From positions 124,001 through 188,000 of the forward strand of contig NZ_SRSO01000004.1 in assembly GCF_004791695.1 (NCBI RefSeq): DNA of 64,000 bases, in the 5' to 3' direction. A model generated the notes under the pieces. It was not told the origin of the DNA, made no database searches, and saw only the letters and a program-made list of their open reading frames with translations. Of this stretch, positions 7,565 through 16,451 are shown piece by piece (position 1 is the stretch's first letter; each line of letters opens with the position of its first letter). The translations under genes and the position numbers were made by a program. Source of the stretch: Flavivirga rizhaonensis. GTDB lineage: Bacteria; Bacteroidota; Bacteroidia; Flavobacteriales; Flavobacteriaceae.

Positions 7565-9328
7565 CTATTTAATCTCCAAACTATAAGGGAATAACAATTG
7601 AATCCCTTTTTTCTTGGACATTGATTTGATTTCTTTTAAAATTCTGTAATTTTCTTCCCCTAATTCTTCTTTTAAAATGGTTTCTTTAGCTTTTACCAAA
7701 CCTAAATCACTTAACATTTGATCTAGATCTTTTTCATAAACAGGGAATTCTTCTATTTTATAGTCTTCAATGTCTGCTGCTTCAATGGCTCTTTGCAATG
7801 CTAAGTCTAATCCGCCTAGCTCATCTACCAAACCATTATTTAAGGCATCTACTCCAGTCCAAACACGTCCTTGAGCAATAGCTTTTACATCATCTTGACT
7901 CATATTACGTCCTACGGCTACTCTATTTGTAAAGAGTTCATAAATATCTACAATACTTTCTTTAATAAAAGCACGTTGTTCATCATTTAAAGGTTCAAAA
8001 AAGCTATATGAAACTGCATTTTTATTAGTGATAACTTGTTCTGCGTTAATACCCATATTATCTGCTAATTGCTTACCATTTGGCAGCACTCCAAATACGC
8101 CAATACTTCCTGTGATTGTTGTTGGCTCTGCAATAATCTTATCAGCATTACATGCAATATAATAACCTCCTGATGCTGCTACGTCTCCCATCGAGACAAT
8201 AACGGGTTTTACTTTTTTGGTTAACTCAATTTCTCTCCAAATCAATTCACTTGCCAGAGCACTTCCACCTGGAGAATTTATACGTAATACAATGGCTTTG
8301 ACTTTATCATCTTCCCTGGCTTCTTTTAAAGAAGCATTCATAACACCTTGCCCAACAGTCTCCTCGTCACCTTCTCCATAAATAATATCGCCTTCAGCAT
8401 AGATAACTGCTATTTTGTTTTTACTCTTATTGGATTTTAATTTATTAGCTACATAAATTGAATAATCTGAAATAGTAATAGACTCTAAATCATCGTTAGG
8501 TTTCACTCCAACAACATTCTTAATATCATTAATATATTCATCGTGATATGCTATTCTATCGATCAGCTGAGACCTTTTAGCTAAATCAGCAGTTCTACCT
8601 AACAAACTATCTGCGATGGTATTTAGTTTTTCTGAAGCTATATTTCTACTTTTTGAGACATCTTGCTTGATTTCATTCCAAAGCCCATTGAGATAAACAG
8701 AAATCTGCTCTCTGTTTTCATCACTCATTTCATTAGTTAAAAATGGTTCTACAGCACTTTTATATTTTCCAAACCGTACCACTTCCATTTTAAAACCTGT
8801 TTTTTCTTGAAAATCTTTAAAATATAAACGCTCTGAATAGAGTCCTTTAAACTCCATCATACCAACCGGATTCATATAAATAGTATCGGCAACTGAACTT
8901 AAATAATAATCTTTCTGTGTATAAATGTCACTATAAGCAACAACAAATTTCCCCGATTCTTTAAATTTTAACAACGCATTTCTCAAAGCTTTTGTTTGTG
9001 AGATGCCTGCATTAATAAAATTATTGGCTATTGAAATTCCTTTAATTTTATTATCTGTAGCTGCATAGTTTATAGCATCAATAATATTGAATAACCCGTT
9101 TTTATCGTCTTCATTTAAAAATGGATACTCTGCAAACTCAGTTTTATCAGCATAATCTTTTATAGGAAAGTTTAGTTTTAATTCTAAAACAGAATTAGAT
9201 TTTACCTGAATGACTTCATCTGACGATGCCCCAAATAAGAGACCAATTAAAAACAACCCTAAAAAACAGATAATAAGAAAAACAATAATTCCCGTTACCG
9301 TTGATAAAACACGTTTAATAAAATCCAT
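7565..9328 (-). CDS. sppA: Signal peptide peptidase SppA, 67-kDa type
   Basis: A 587-residue membrane-bound serine protease of family S49 that degrades released signal peptides in the membrane. One N-terminal membrane helix (about residues 10-33) is followed by two tandem ClpP-like halves, as in the long E. coli-type SppA. The general-base lysine lies in the first half (RFGKYKSAVEPFL, about residue 190). The nucleophilic serine lies in the second half (RINSPGGSALASE, about residue 355). Length and motifs are normal. It is upstream of the palindromic element at 7404-7544 and downstream of menE with a 46-bp gap, so it may be partly co-transcribed with the men genes. Confidence 0.93.
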   Translation of the reverse strand: MDFIKRVLSTVTGIIVFLIICFLGLFLIGLLFGASSDEVIQVKSNSVLELKLNFPIKDYADKTEFAEYPFLNEDDKNGLFNIIDAINYAATDNKIKGISIANNFINAGISQTKALRNALLKFKESGKFVVAYSDIYTQKDYYLSSVADTIYMNPVGMMEFKGLYSERLYFKDFQEKTGFKMEVVRFGKYKSAVEPFLTNEMSDENREQISVYLNGLWNEIKQDVSKSRNIASEKLNTIADSLLGRTADLAKRSQLIDRIAYHDEYINDIKNVVGVKPNDDLESITISDYSIYVANKLKSNKSKNKIAVIYAEGDIIYGEGDEETVGQGVMNASLKEAREDDKVKAIVLRINSPGGSALASELIWREIELTKKVKPVIVSMGDVAASGGYYIACNADKIIAEPTTITGSIGVFGVLPNGKQLADNMGINAEQVITNKNAVSYSFFEPLNDEQRAFIKESIVDIYELFTNRVAVGRNMSQDDVKAIAQGRVWTGVDALNNGLVDELGGLDLALQRAIEAADIEDYKIEEFPVYEKDLDQMLSDLGLVKAKETILKEELGEENYRILKEIKSMSKKKGIQLLFPYSLEIK

Positions 9329-9374
9329 AATTTTTATTTTCTATTTGTATTGAAAAAGGAGACAAAGTTACAAC

Positions 9375-10472
9375 TTAAGCCAATAAATTTAATAACTCCA
9401 ATGTTTTTTTGCGCTGAATTTTACCTGAAGATGCTTCTATAAAGCGTTCAATGGCATAAATTTCTTTCGGTTTTTCAAATTTATCTAAATCAGAAAAGAC
9501 AGCTTCATCTAGCTTCGTAGAATCACTTTCCAAAACTAAAATAGGCTGTTCTCCTAAGGATTCGTGAGCACTTGAGGCTATATAAAAACGCTCTTTTATT
9601 TTATCTTGAAGTTTTGCTTCTATTTTTTCAGGGAATAATTTAAGTCCTCCAGAATTTATAACATTATCGTAACGCCCTAACCATTCAAACTCATTTTCAG
9701 AAAGGCATTTAACAATATCGTTTGTTATAATTTTATCTTTTGAAAGCTTTGGAGCATCAATTATCAGACAATCCCTTTCATCCTGCGAAATAGATATGTT
9801 TGGTAGTGTTTGGAAGCAAGATGCTTCGGCAAGCTCGACATGACACCCTTTTTCTTTATTAAAATTATTTATTTTTTTAACCGCAATATGAGTTACCGTC
9901 TCAGTCATACCATACGTTTCATAAATACTTGAACTGAGATTTTGAATCTTATCCTTCAATGAATTTGAAACCGAAGCGCCACCTACAATAACCGTCTTAA
10001 TACGATCACAGCTATTTAATGAATTTTGAAGCTGCAATGGAATCATAGCACAAAAATTATATGAGGTTTTTGTATTAAAATTTGGCTGAGAGTTTGGTTC
10101 AATCAAATCTAATTCTAATCCAAGGATCATAGCCCTAACAAGCATCATTTTACCTGCTATAAAATTTGAAGGTAAACAATGTAATGCCCTATCTCCTGGT
10201 TCTAAATTGAAAAAATCACCTGTTGCTATAGCAGAATTCACCATAGCTTGCTTACTAATTGAAATTGGTTTTGGTTCCCCTGTAGACCCTGATGTATTTA
10301 CAATTATAGAATCATTAATATCTAGCCAATCAAGTAAAAATTCACCAATGGATACCTCATATGGCACACCTTCTTTCACAAAACTGTATGCCACTTCCAT
10401 AAGGTCTTCATATGTATAATGAACACCATTTAATTTAAACCTATTATGTACTTTATTATAATTAGGAGTCAC
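9375..10472 (-). CDS. menE: o-Succinylbenzoate-CoA ligase (MenE-like)
   Basis: A 365-residue acyl-adenylate-forming enzyme, short as is usual in Bacteroidota. It activates o-succinylbenzoate to its CoA ester in menaquinone synthesis. Motifs: P-loop SGSTGEPK (61-68), YGMTE (187-191), GRYDNVINSGG (266-276) and the catalytic lysine in SSGKIQRK (K351). Start: GTG at 10472, overlapping the end of the CPBP gene by 11 bp; the next Met (residue 25) is too late. Residues about 209-218 (ending HVELAEAS) look like an in-frame insertion: the DNA at 9819-9842 matches a dispersed flavobacterial repeat. The reading frame and motifs stay intact, so the enzyme is probably active. Confidence 0.88.
   Translation of the reverse strand: MTPNYNKVHNRFKLNGVHYTYEDLMEVAYSFVKEGVPYEVSIGEFLLDWLDINDSIIVNTSGSTGEPKPISISKQAMVNSAIATGDFFNLEPGDRALHCLPSNFIAGKMMLVRAMILGLELDLIEPNSQPNFNTKTSYNFCAMIPLQLQNSLNSCDRIKTVIVGGASVSNSLKDKIQNLSSSIYETYGMTETVTHIAVKKINNFNKEKGCHVELAEASCFQTLPNISISQDERDCLIIDAPKLSKDKIITNDIVKCLSENEFEWLGRYDNVINSGGLKLFPEKIEAKLQDKIKERFYIASSAHESLGEQPILVLESDSTKLDEAVFSDLDKFEKPKEIYAIERFIEASSGKIQRKKTLELLNLLA
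9819..9842. repeat. Short dispersed-type repeat inside menE
   Basis: GCTTCGGCAAGCTCGACATG lies within menE and is read in frame as HVELAEAS. From memory, this string recurs in intergenic DNA of many flavobacteria. It falls in a variable loop between the YGMTE motif and the GRYDN motif. Confidence 0.5.
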
Positions 10473-11436
10473 TTATAACATCTTCTAAAATTTTATAATC
10501 TTCTTTTGGTGGTACTATAACTTTTCCAAAAAGCTTTTCTTTCCAATTCGTCCAGTTATACTTTTTAGAAAGGATGAAAAGCAAGATAGGAAATACGACA
10601 AATACAGGAACAAATATCTCCATTAATCCCATGGTCTCTGGGTCTGACATGTCTTTAAAAATGGAATGTGTTTGAAAAGCAGTCCAATCTGCAGTTACAA
10701 GAAGTGCAGTAAATAAGTTATTGGCTGCATGAAATCCTAATGCCAATTCCATACCTTCATCCATAAGTGTCATAATTCCTAGCACAAGCCCTGTGCCTAT
10801 GTAATATATCATAATAACATACCCAAGTTTTTCAACTTCTGGGTTAGCTATGTGGAGTAAACCAAAAACTATAGATGTGGTAAATAATGGTACCCATTTA
10901 TTTTTTACAATAACACCAATCCCCTGCATTAAATAGCCTCTGAATAAATATTCTTCAAAACTTGTCTGTAAAGGAACTAATACTATAGCAATAACACTAA
11001 GTATTAAAAACGGTACTAACTTGAAATTAAATACATAATCTTCTGGGGTTAAGTAGTAATCTATCAAAACAAAACTACTTGAAACAATCCCCCAAAAAAA
11101 GAAAATAAACCAAAATCGTTTCCAATCTATCTTTTTTCTAGTAGTTGTTAAATGATTAAATGATAGCTTATGCAAATATTTTGTAACCAATAACAAACCT
11201 ACTAATCCTATTGCAAAAGAGATTAACATTAAAAAGAGATTTAGGTTAGGCTCTAAAAGCCCCATCATGTCCGTTTGACCTAAATTTGTTAAATCTCCAC
11301 CATCCTTAAAGGCTTTATATAAAACAGCTATCGTAAAAGGTATCTGCCCCATAACCACAGCTATAACAATAATTATTGACCCAATTATATATCGCCACCA
11401 TTCATGTAATCCTTTAAAAGCTTGACTTATATACAT
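10462..11436 (-). CDS. CPBP family intramembrane glutamic endopeptidase
   Basis: A 324-residue polytopic membrane protein with about eight hydrophobic helices. It has the three CPBP (Abi/CAAX protease) motifs: EEYLFRG (161-167), FGLLH (191-195) and FHAANN (235-240). Enzymes of this family cleave within membranes; bacterial members serve in protein processing or bacteriocin self-protection. Here it is placed between menC (3 bp upstream) and menE (11 bp overlap), so it is translated with menaquinone genes. No direct biochemical link to menaquinone synthesis is known to me; it may be a positional passenger. Residues 41-70 form an extracytoplasmic or cytoplasmic loop before the second helix. Confidence 0.88.
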   Translation of the reverse strand: MYISQAFKGLHEWWRYIIGSIIIVIAVVMGQIPFTIAVLYKAFKDGGDLTNLGQTDMMGLLEPNLNLFLMLISFAIGLVGLLLVTKYLHKLSFNHLTTTRKKIDWKRFWFIFFFWGIVSSSFVLIDYYLTPEDYVFNFKLVPFLILSVIAIVLVPLQTSFEEYLFRGYLMQGIGVIVKNKWVPLFTTSIVFGLLHIANPEVEKLGYVIMIYYIGTGLVLGIMTLMDEGMELALGFHAANNLFTALLVTADWTAFQTHSIFKDMSDPETMGLMEIFVPVFVVFPILLFILSKKYNWTNWKEKLFGKVIVPPKEDYKILEDVISDS

Positions 11437-11439
11437 ATA

Positions 11440-12477
11440 TTATAAATTTATATTCCATTTAATACTATTATTGTATTGCAATGTACCATTTTTAACTTGT
11501 AATGGAGACTCGAAATTATTAGTAAATAATCCACCTGTTCCAAGCCCTTGAGGCATTTTACTTTGCTTACTATACGTATATTGAGCAATGGCATTAAGCC
11601 CAATATTGCTTTCTAAAGCACTGGTAATCCACCATCCAGTTTGTTGTTGTTCTGCAATATCAATCCATTCATTACTTCCTTTAAAACCGCCCACCAAACT
11701 GGGTTTTAAAATGATATATTGTGGATTTATGGTTTGTAGCAATTTCTGCTTATTTGTTACTGAAAATATGCCTATTAATTCTTCATCTAAAGCTATTGGT
11801 AATGGGGTATCTATACACAATTGCGTCATGACTTCTATTTGCCCTTGTTTTATGGGCTGTTCAATAGAATGTAAATCGAAGTCTGATAATATTTTTAATT
11901 TTTCTAAAGCTTCAGAAGGTAAAAATGCGCCATTGGCATCTACTCGTAATTCAATATCCTTAGAAGTAAATTCTTTTCTAATGGATTTTATAAGATTTAT
12001 TTCGGTTTGAAAATCAATGGCTCCAATTTTCATTTTAATACATGAGAAGCCGGCATCTAATTTTTCTTTAATTTGCTGTTTCATAAATGCTTCTGTTCCC
12101 ATCCAGATTAAACCATTTATTGGAATAAAATCATTACTTTGAATGAATTTTGATGGAAATAATTCAAATTTGTTTTGGCTTTCTAAAGATTTGAAAGCGG
12201 TTTCTAATCCGAATTGAATACTAGGAAATTCAATCAATTCGGATAATAAATCATCTAAATCATTATTGATATTTTCACAAAGCCATTGTAATGTCTCTTC
12301 GTAATCTGACCTATCATCGGCTGAAAGGCCTCTAAACAATCCACATTCTCCTATACCTTGCTTGTCTTCGAATTTTAAAATAAGAAACCATGTTTCCTTG
12401 GTTTTTAAAATCCCTCGTGAAGTACCACTAGCATGCTTAAAGTTTAAAATGTATTTTTTATACGATGCAACTATCAT
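11440..12477 (-). CDS. menC: o-Succinylbenzoate synthase
   Basis: A 345-residue enolase-superfamily enzyme that dehydrates SHCHC to o-succinylbenzoate in menaquinone synthesis. The catalytic residues of the muconate-lactonising subgroup are all visible: K-x-K at K148/K150 (IKMKIG), metal ligands D180 (VDANGAF), E206 (IEQPI) and D231 (LDEEL), and the second lysine K258 (ILKPSLVGG). An alternative for this subgroup is dipeptide epimerase or N-acylamino acid racemase, but the men context decides. The ATG at 12477 directly abuts the stop codon of the upstream metal hydrolase gene, indicating translational coupling. Confidence 0.92.
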   Translation of the reverse strand: MIVASYKKYILNFKHASGTSRGILKTKETWFLILKFEDKQGIGECGLFRGLSADDRSDYEETLQWLCENINNDLDDLLSELIEFPSIQFGLETAFKSLESQNKFELFPSKFIQSNDFIPINGLIWMGTEAFMKQQIKEKLDAGFSCIKMKIGAIDFQTEINLIKSIRKEFTSKDIELRVDANGAFLPSEALEKLKILSDFDLHSIEQPIKQGQIEVMTQLCIDTPLPIALDEELIGIFSVTNKQKLLQTINPQYIILKPSLVGGFKGSNEWIDIAEQQQTGWWITSALESNIGLNAIAQYTYSKQSKMPQGLGTGGLFTNNFESPLQVKNGTLQYNNSIKWNINL

Positions 12478-13155
12478 TTACAATTCGATAAAACCACCAA
12501 TTTCAAGAAGCATCAAGTCTTTTTCTTTTTCGAAAAACTTATGTTTGGCTACTTTATGATCAATTTCAATATAACCAAATGTATCAAAATGATAGCCTAA
12601 AACTTTATCACATGCAACAAAATCACTCGCCAAAATAGCGTCATCAATACCCATCGTAAAATTATCACCAATAGGCAAAATCGCTAAATCCAACTTTGTT
12701 TGTAATGGAATAAGTTTCATATCGTAAGTCAAAGCAGTATCCCCTGCGATATAAATATTTTTATGTTCACCTTCAATCACAAAACCTCCGGGCTGACCTC
12801 CATAGCTTCCATCTGGAAATGATGATGTATGAATGGCATTAACATATTTTACGATACCAAAATCAAAGTCCCAGGTTCCACCATGATTCATAGGGTGGCC
12901 TTCAATTCCTAATTTTTCGAAATACGAAACAATCTCAAAATTAGAAACCACTATAGCTCCTGTTCTTTTAGCTATAGCTTCAACATCTAGAGTATGGTCT
13001 TGATGTGCATGTGTTACTAAAATATAATCAGCTTTTAATTGATCTATATCAATATGTGAAGCCTTGGGGTTTCCAGAAATAAATGGATCTACAAGAATAT
13101 TAACGTCATTTACTTGTATACCTAAACTAGCGTGACCGTAAAATGTAATTTTCAT
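12478..13155 (-). CDS. Metal-dependent hydrolase, UPF0173/UlaG-like metallo-beta-lactamase fold
   Basis: A 225-residue metallo-beta-lactamase-fold protein. The zinc motif H-x-H-x-D-H is present (THAHQDH, H49, H51, D53, H54), with further ligands expected in HPMNHGGTW and AGDTALTYD. The family (UPF0173) lacks a firm substrate. It is encoded between menA and menC and abuts menC exactly. Menaquinone synthesis requires a DHNA-CoA thioesterase, which is not otherwise seen here, so a thioesterase role is possible, but this is only inference from position. It has its own good promoter at 13178-13208, inside the end of menA. Confidence 0.85.
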   Translation of the reverse strand: MKITFYGHASLGIQVNDVNILVDPFISGNPKASHIDIDQLKADYILVTHAHQDHTLDVEAIAKRTGAIVVSNFEIVSYFEKLGIEGHPMNHGGTWDFDFGIVKYVNAIHTSSFPDGSYGGQPGGFVIEGEHKNIYIAGDTALTYDMKLIPLQTKLDLAILPIGDNFTMGIDDAILASDFVACDKVLGYHFDTFGYIEIDHKVAKHKFFEKEKDLMLLEIGGFIEL

Positions 13156-13177
13156 TATTTTGTGGTATTAAATTTTG

Positions 13178-13208
13178 CAAAAGTAAAATACAAAAAAACT
13201 ATAACAAA
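13178..13208 (-). promoter_or_regulatory. Internal promoter within the men cluster
   Basis: On the minus strand TTTG (13208-13205) is followed after 19 bases by TACTTTTG (13185-13178), matching TTG-N19-TAnnTTTG. It lies across the 3' end of menA and would start a separate transcript for hydrolase-menC-CPBP-menE, whose first ATG is 23 bp away. Confidence 0.65.
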
Positions 13209-14101
13209 TGCCCTACTCCCATAAGTATAGCTAATAAAACGGTTGTTAATGCCAACTTTTTTAGTTCTGGATCTAACAATTTGAGGACTGTATTTTTACG
13301 TACCGTTCTTATATGTATCAACAAAGGGATATAGGTCACAATAAAAATTAGATTATAAGGAGATGTGTAATATAATATACCGAATAAAGCGGACAATATA
13401 ATTGCTAACCCAATTAACGTATAATGATATATTTTGACATTTTTAACTCCCATTTTAACCGCTAATGTCCTCTTGTTTGATTTTTCATCAGATACAATAT
13501 CTCGCATATTATTAAGATTAAGAACACCTACACTTAATAAACCTATTGTACATGCTGGAAGAAAAACAACATGATCTATTGTTTTGGCATATAACACATA
13601 GCAACCAATAACACTTATTAAACCAAAGAAAACAAATACAAAAAGATCTCCTAAACCTCTGTAACCGTAAGGGTTATTTCCAACGGTATATTTTATGGCT
13701 CCAATAACTGATGCGATACCTAGCATAAAAAATAAAAATGTGAGCAAAAAATGCTTGACTCCAAATGCACTAAAAATAAGTAAAAAAGCTAAACCAATAG
13801 AAATTAAAACGTTTATTTTAATGGCATTAAACATGTCTTCTGGTGATATTTTTCCAGATTGTATAGCACGTTCAGGACCAATTCTATCATTATTATCGGT
13901 ACCCTTAACCCCATCACCGTAGTCATTGGCTAAATTGGACAGTATTTGAAAGCTTAATGTGGTAAAAATAGCAAGGATACCTATTCTCCATTTGAAGTAT
14001 CCATTATATTCAGCTAAACATGATGCTAAAATAATCCCAGATATTGATAACGGTAACGTCCGTAGACGCATAGTCGAAATCCAAAGAGAGGCTCTATTCA
14101 T
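13199..14101 (-). CDS. menA: 1,4-Dihydroxy-2-naphthoate polyprenyltransferase
   Basis: A 300-residue UbiA-superfamily membrane prenyltransferase with about eight to nine helices. It attaches the isoprenoid chain to 1,4-dihydroxy-2-naphthoate to give demethylmenaquinone. The first Asp-rich motif is NDYGDGVKGTDNND (about 59-72 from this start) and the second NNMRDIVSDEKSNKRTLA (near 195). I chose the ATG at 14101 because the chain MNRASLWISTMRLRTLPLSI fits the family N-terminus and because its A is shared with the menB stop (TAATG), a coupling arrangement; an ATG four codons earlier (14113) is also possible. Confidence 0.93.
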   Translation of the reverse strand: MNRASLWISTMRLRTLPLSISGIILASCLAEYNGYFKWRIGILAIFTTLSFQILSNLANDYGDGVKGTDNNDRIGPERAIQSGKISPEDMFNAIKINVLISIGLAFLLIFSAFGVKHFLLTFLFFMLGIASVIGAIKYTVGNNPYGYRGLGDLFVFVFFGLISVIGCYVLYAKTIDHVVFLPACTIGLLSVGVLNLNNMRDIVSDEKSNKRTLAVKMGVKNVKIYHYTLIGLAIILSALFGILYYTSPYNLIFIVTYIPLLIHIRTVRKNTVLKLLDPELKKLALTTVLLAILMGVGHLL

Positions 14102-14940
14102 TATGGAATCCATTTTTTAGCAAAATTGGGCTTACGCTTCTCTAAAAAAGCATTTCTACCTTCAATTGCTTCATCTGTCATATAAGCCAAACGAGTGGCT
14201 TCACCAGCAAATACTTGCTGTCCAACCATGCCATCATCTGTTAAATTCATAGCAAATTTAAGCATCTTTATAGAGGTTGGTGATTTTGCTAATATTTCTT
14301 GAGCCCATTCATAGGCTGTAGCTTCTAACTCGTCATGTGGTATTACAGCATTTACCATCCCCATTTCGTAAGCTTCTTGTGCTGAATAATTTCTTCCTAA
14401 GAAAAATATTTCTCGCGCTTTTTTCTGTCCGACCATTTTAGCTAAATACGCAGACCCATATCCTCCGTCAAAACTAGTTACATCGGCATCAGTTTGTTTA
14501 AAAATAGCATGTTCTTTACTTGCTAAGGTTAAATCACAAACCACGTGCAAACTATGCCCGCCACCTACAGCCCAACCAGGCACAACAGCAATAACTGCTT
14601 TTGGCATAAACCTGATTAATCGTTGCACTTCTAAAATATTTAAACGATGATAACCATCTTCACCAACATAGCCTTGATGCCCTCTAGCTTTTTGATCACC
14701 TCCACTACAAAAGGAATAAACTCCATCTTTAGTCGATGGTCCTTCTGCCGATAATAGTACGACTCCTATATTTACATCTTCATTGGCATCATAAAAAGCA
14801 TCATATAATTCGTTAGTTGTTTTTGGTCTGAAAGCATTTCGGACGTCTGGTCTATTAAAAGCTATGCGTGCAACACCATTACACTTTTTATAAGTAATGT
14901 CTTGATATTCTTTAGCAGTTACCCAATTCTCTTGGTTCAT
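14101..14940 (-). CDS. menB: 1,4-Dihydroxy-2-naphthoyl-CoA synthase
   Basis: A 279-residue crotonase-family enzyme that closes o-succinylbenzoyl-CoA to DHNA-CoA. Family segments are clear: ARIAFNRPDVRNAFRP near 26-41, FCSGGDQKARGHQGY near 77-91, PGWAVGGGHSLHVVCDLTLA near 117-136 and TDADVTSFDGGYGSAYLAK near 145-163. The start at ATG 14940 (MNQENW) is preferred to an upstream TTG at 14958, because a promoter-like TATTTTTG (14963-14956) overlaps that TTG. It is the first gene of the cluster, followed by menA. menD, menF and menH are not in the window. Confidence 0.95.
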   Translation of the reverse strand: MNQENWVTAKEYQDITYKKCNGVARIAFNRPDVRNAFRPKTTNELYDAFYDANEDVNIGVVLLSAEGPSTKDGVYSFCSGGDQKARGHQGYVGEDGYHRLNILEVQRLIRFMPKAVIAVVPGWAVGGGHSLHVVCDLTLASKEHAIFKQTDADVTSFDGGYGSAYLAKMVGQKKAREIFFLGRNYSAQEAYEMGMVNAVIPHDELEATAYEWAQEILAKSPTSIKMLKFAMNLTDDGMVGQQVFAGEATRLAYMTDEAIEGRNAFLEKRKPNFAKKWIP

Positions 14941-14994
14941 TTTTATTATTTTAGTCAAAAATAAATTTTATTTTATTAAATCACTTACTTCGCT

Positions 14995-16107
14995 ATGAAA
15001 AATAACTTTTTAGCCTTCATTTTAGTTTTCTTCACGCTTTTATCTTATTCTCAACCTTATGATTTTAAGACCATTATAGATCTTGAAGCTACAGATGTTA
15101 TTAGTCAAGGTAATACAGGAACGTGCTGGAGCTTTTCTACGTCGTCATTTCTTGAAAGTGAAATAATTCGTATTACTGGAAAAAAAATAGATTTATCTGA
15201 AATGTATAATGTTCGTCATACATATCTCAACAAATCATGGAACTACGTTATGAGACAGGGTAAAACGCAATTTAGTGAAGGTGGATTAGCACATGATGTT
15301 ATGAATAGCATTTCGGAACATGGACTCGTACCAAACACGATCTATTCTGGTTTAAAAAATGGAAACGCCAAACACGATCATTCTAAGTTGGTAGATACAT
15401 TGAAAAAGACTTTAGACCTTTATATAAAAGACTCAAAAACGTTTAATTGGAAAAAAAGGACTAATGACATTTTAGATACCTTTCTTGGTGAAAATATTGA
15501 AAGTTTTGACTATAACGGAAAGAAGTATTCGCCTTTATCTTTTATGAAACAGGTTAAAATAGATCCAAAAAATTATGTAACACTTACATCATTTTCCCAT
15601 AAGCCCTATCACACAAATTTTATACTTAACATTCCTGATAATTTTTCTAATGGTGAGTTTTTCAATGTGTCTCTAGATGAACTTGCAAATACTGTAAATA
15701 ATGCGTTAAAAAAAGGGTTTACTATTGAATTAGACTGTGATGTTAGTGAAAAAACTTTTTCATCTAAACATGGATTAGCAGTTATTCCCATAGATGGTAT
15801 AAATATAGCAGATGCTTTAATAAATGTATCAGAAGAAAAGAAAATAACACAAGAGTTCAGACAACAAGAATTTGAGAACTATAATACTACTGATGATCAT
15901 TTAATGCATATTACTGGGTTAGTAAAAGATCAGAATGGAACAATCTATTATAAAGTTAAAAATTCATGGGGTAAAAATCCCAAAAGAGTTAATCATGGAG
16001 GATATATTTATATGAGTGAAGCATACTTTAAATTAAAAACAATCTCTATAACACTACACAAAAATGCACTCCCTAAAAAAGTTCTTAAAATCTTGAGAAA
16101 AGCTTAA
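14995..16107 (+). CDS. Exported C1 (papain-like) cysteine peptidase
   Basis: A 370-residue protein with a signal peptide (residues 1-19, ending LLSYSQ) and a papain-fold catalytic set: Q38 of the oxyanion hole and the nucleophile C44 in SQGNTGTCWSFS, histidine near 305 (DDHLMHITG) and asparagine near 323 (KVKNSWG). The large insertion between C and H and the overall length resemble bleomycin hydrolase/aminopeptidase C, but the signal peptide puts it outside the cytoplasm. It lies 54 bp from the divergent menB gene. No propeptide of the papain type is seen; the target is unknown. Confidence 0.88.
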   Translation: MKNNFLAFILVFFTLLSYSQPYDFKTIIDLEATDVISQGNTGTCWSFSTSSFLESEIIRITGKKIDLSEMYNVRHTYLNKSWNYVMRQGKTQFSEGGLAHDVMNSISEHGLVPNTIYSGLKNGNAKHDHSKLVDTLKKTLDLYIKDSKTFNWKKRTNDILDTFLGENIESFDYNGKKYSPLSFMKQVKIDPKNYVTLTSFSHKPYHTNFILNIPDNFSNGEFFNVSLDELANTVNNALKKGFTIELDCDVSEKTFSSKHGLAVIPIDGINIADALINVSEEKKITQEFRQQEFENYNTTDDHLMHITGLVKDQNGTIYYKVKNSWGKNPKRVNHGGYIYMSEAYFKLKTISITLHKNALPKKVLKILRKA

Positions 16108-16274
16108 ATATGCATAGCAAATTTTAGCAGAGTGATAAAAATATAAATATACGTACATATACGTATATAAGTGTAGTTCTTTTTTTATTAATTTTGTATA
16201 GAATTAATTTTTGTCGGATAAATTCGTTTTTTAACGATAATATTTTGTATTTTGTCGACTTAATACCCAAAACT

Positions 16275-16451
16275 ATGTTACTTTCAATTACTATTTCCCT
16301 CGCAGTGTTGGTGATTATTAATTTATTATTGCTAAAATTTAGCTCAAATAAAATTGATAGAACTGCTAAAACAAACAAAAAACCTGTAGTACTTACACCT
16401 CAAATTACCATTGAACAGGAATCTGAGAGACTTGCTCCAACAGGAAGTTAG
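16275..16451 (+). CDS. Small single-pass membrane protein, function unknown
   Basis: A 58-residue protein starting at ATG 16275 (MLLSITISLAVLVIINLLLL). One membrane helix fills residues 2-20, followed by a basic then polar tail (SSNKIDRTAKTNKKPVVLTP) and an acidic end. Nothing in it identifies a function. Its 3' end overlaps the convergent ung gene by 47 bp. The hydrophobic start and charged tail are typical of real small membrane proteins in this group, but the short length leaves doubt. Confidence 0.55.
   Translation: MLLSITISLAVLVIINLLLLKFSSNKIDRTAKTNKKPVVLTPQITIEQESERLAPTGS

Noticed and set aside
11588..12010. 140-codon open frame opposite menC
   Set aside because: menC has all its catalytic residues in the other strand; this frame is a shadow.
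14941..14958. TTG at 14958 as start of menB
   Set aside because: A TAnnTTTG promoter-like element overlaps it and ATG 14940 gives the family N-terminus.
16124..16378. 84-codon minus-strand frame opposite the small membrane gene
   Set aside because: The plus-strand frame has a better start, membrane helix and charged tail; this one begins in the plus gene's helix read backwards.
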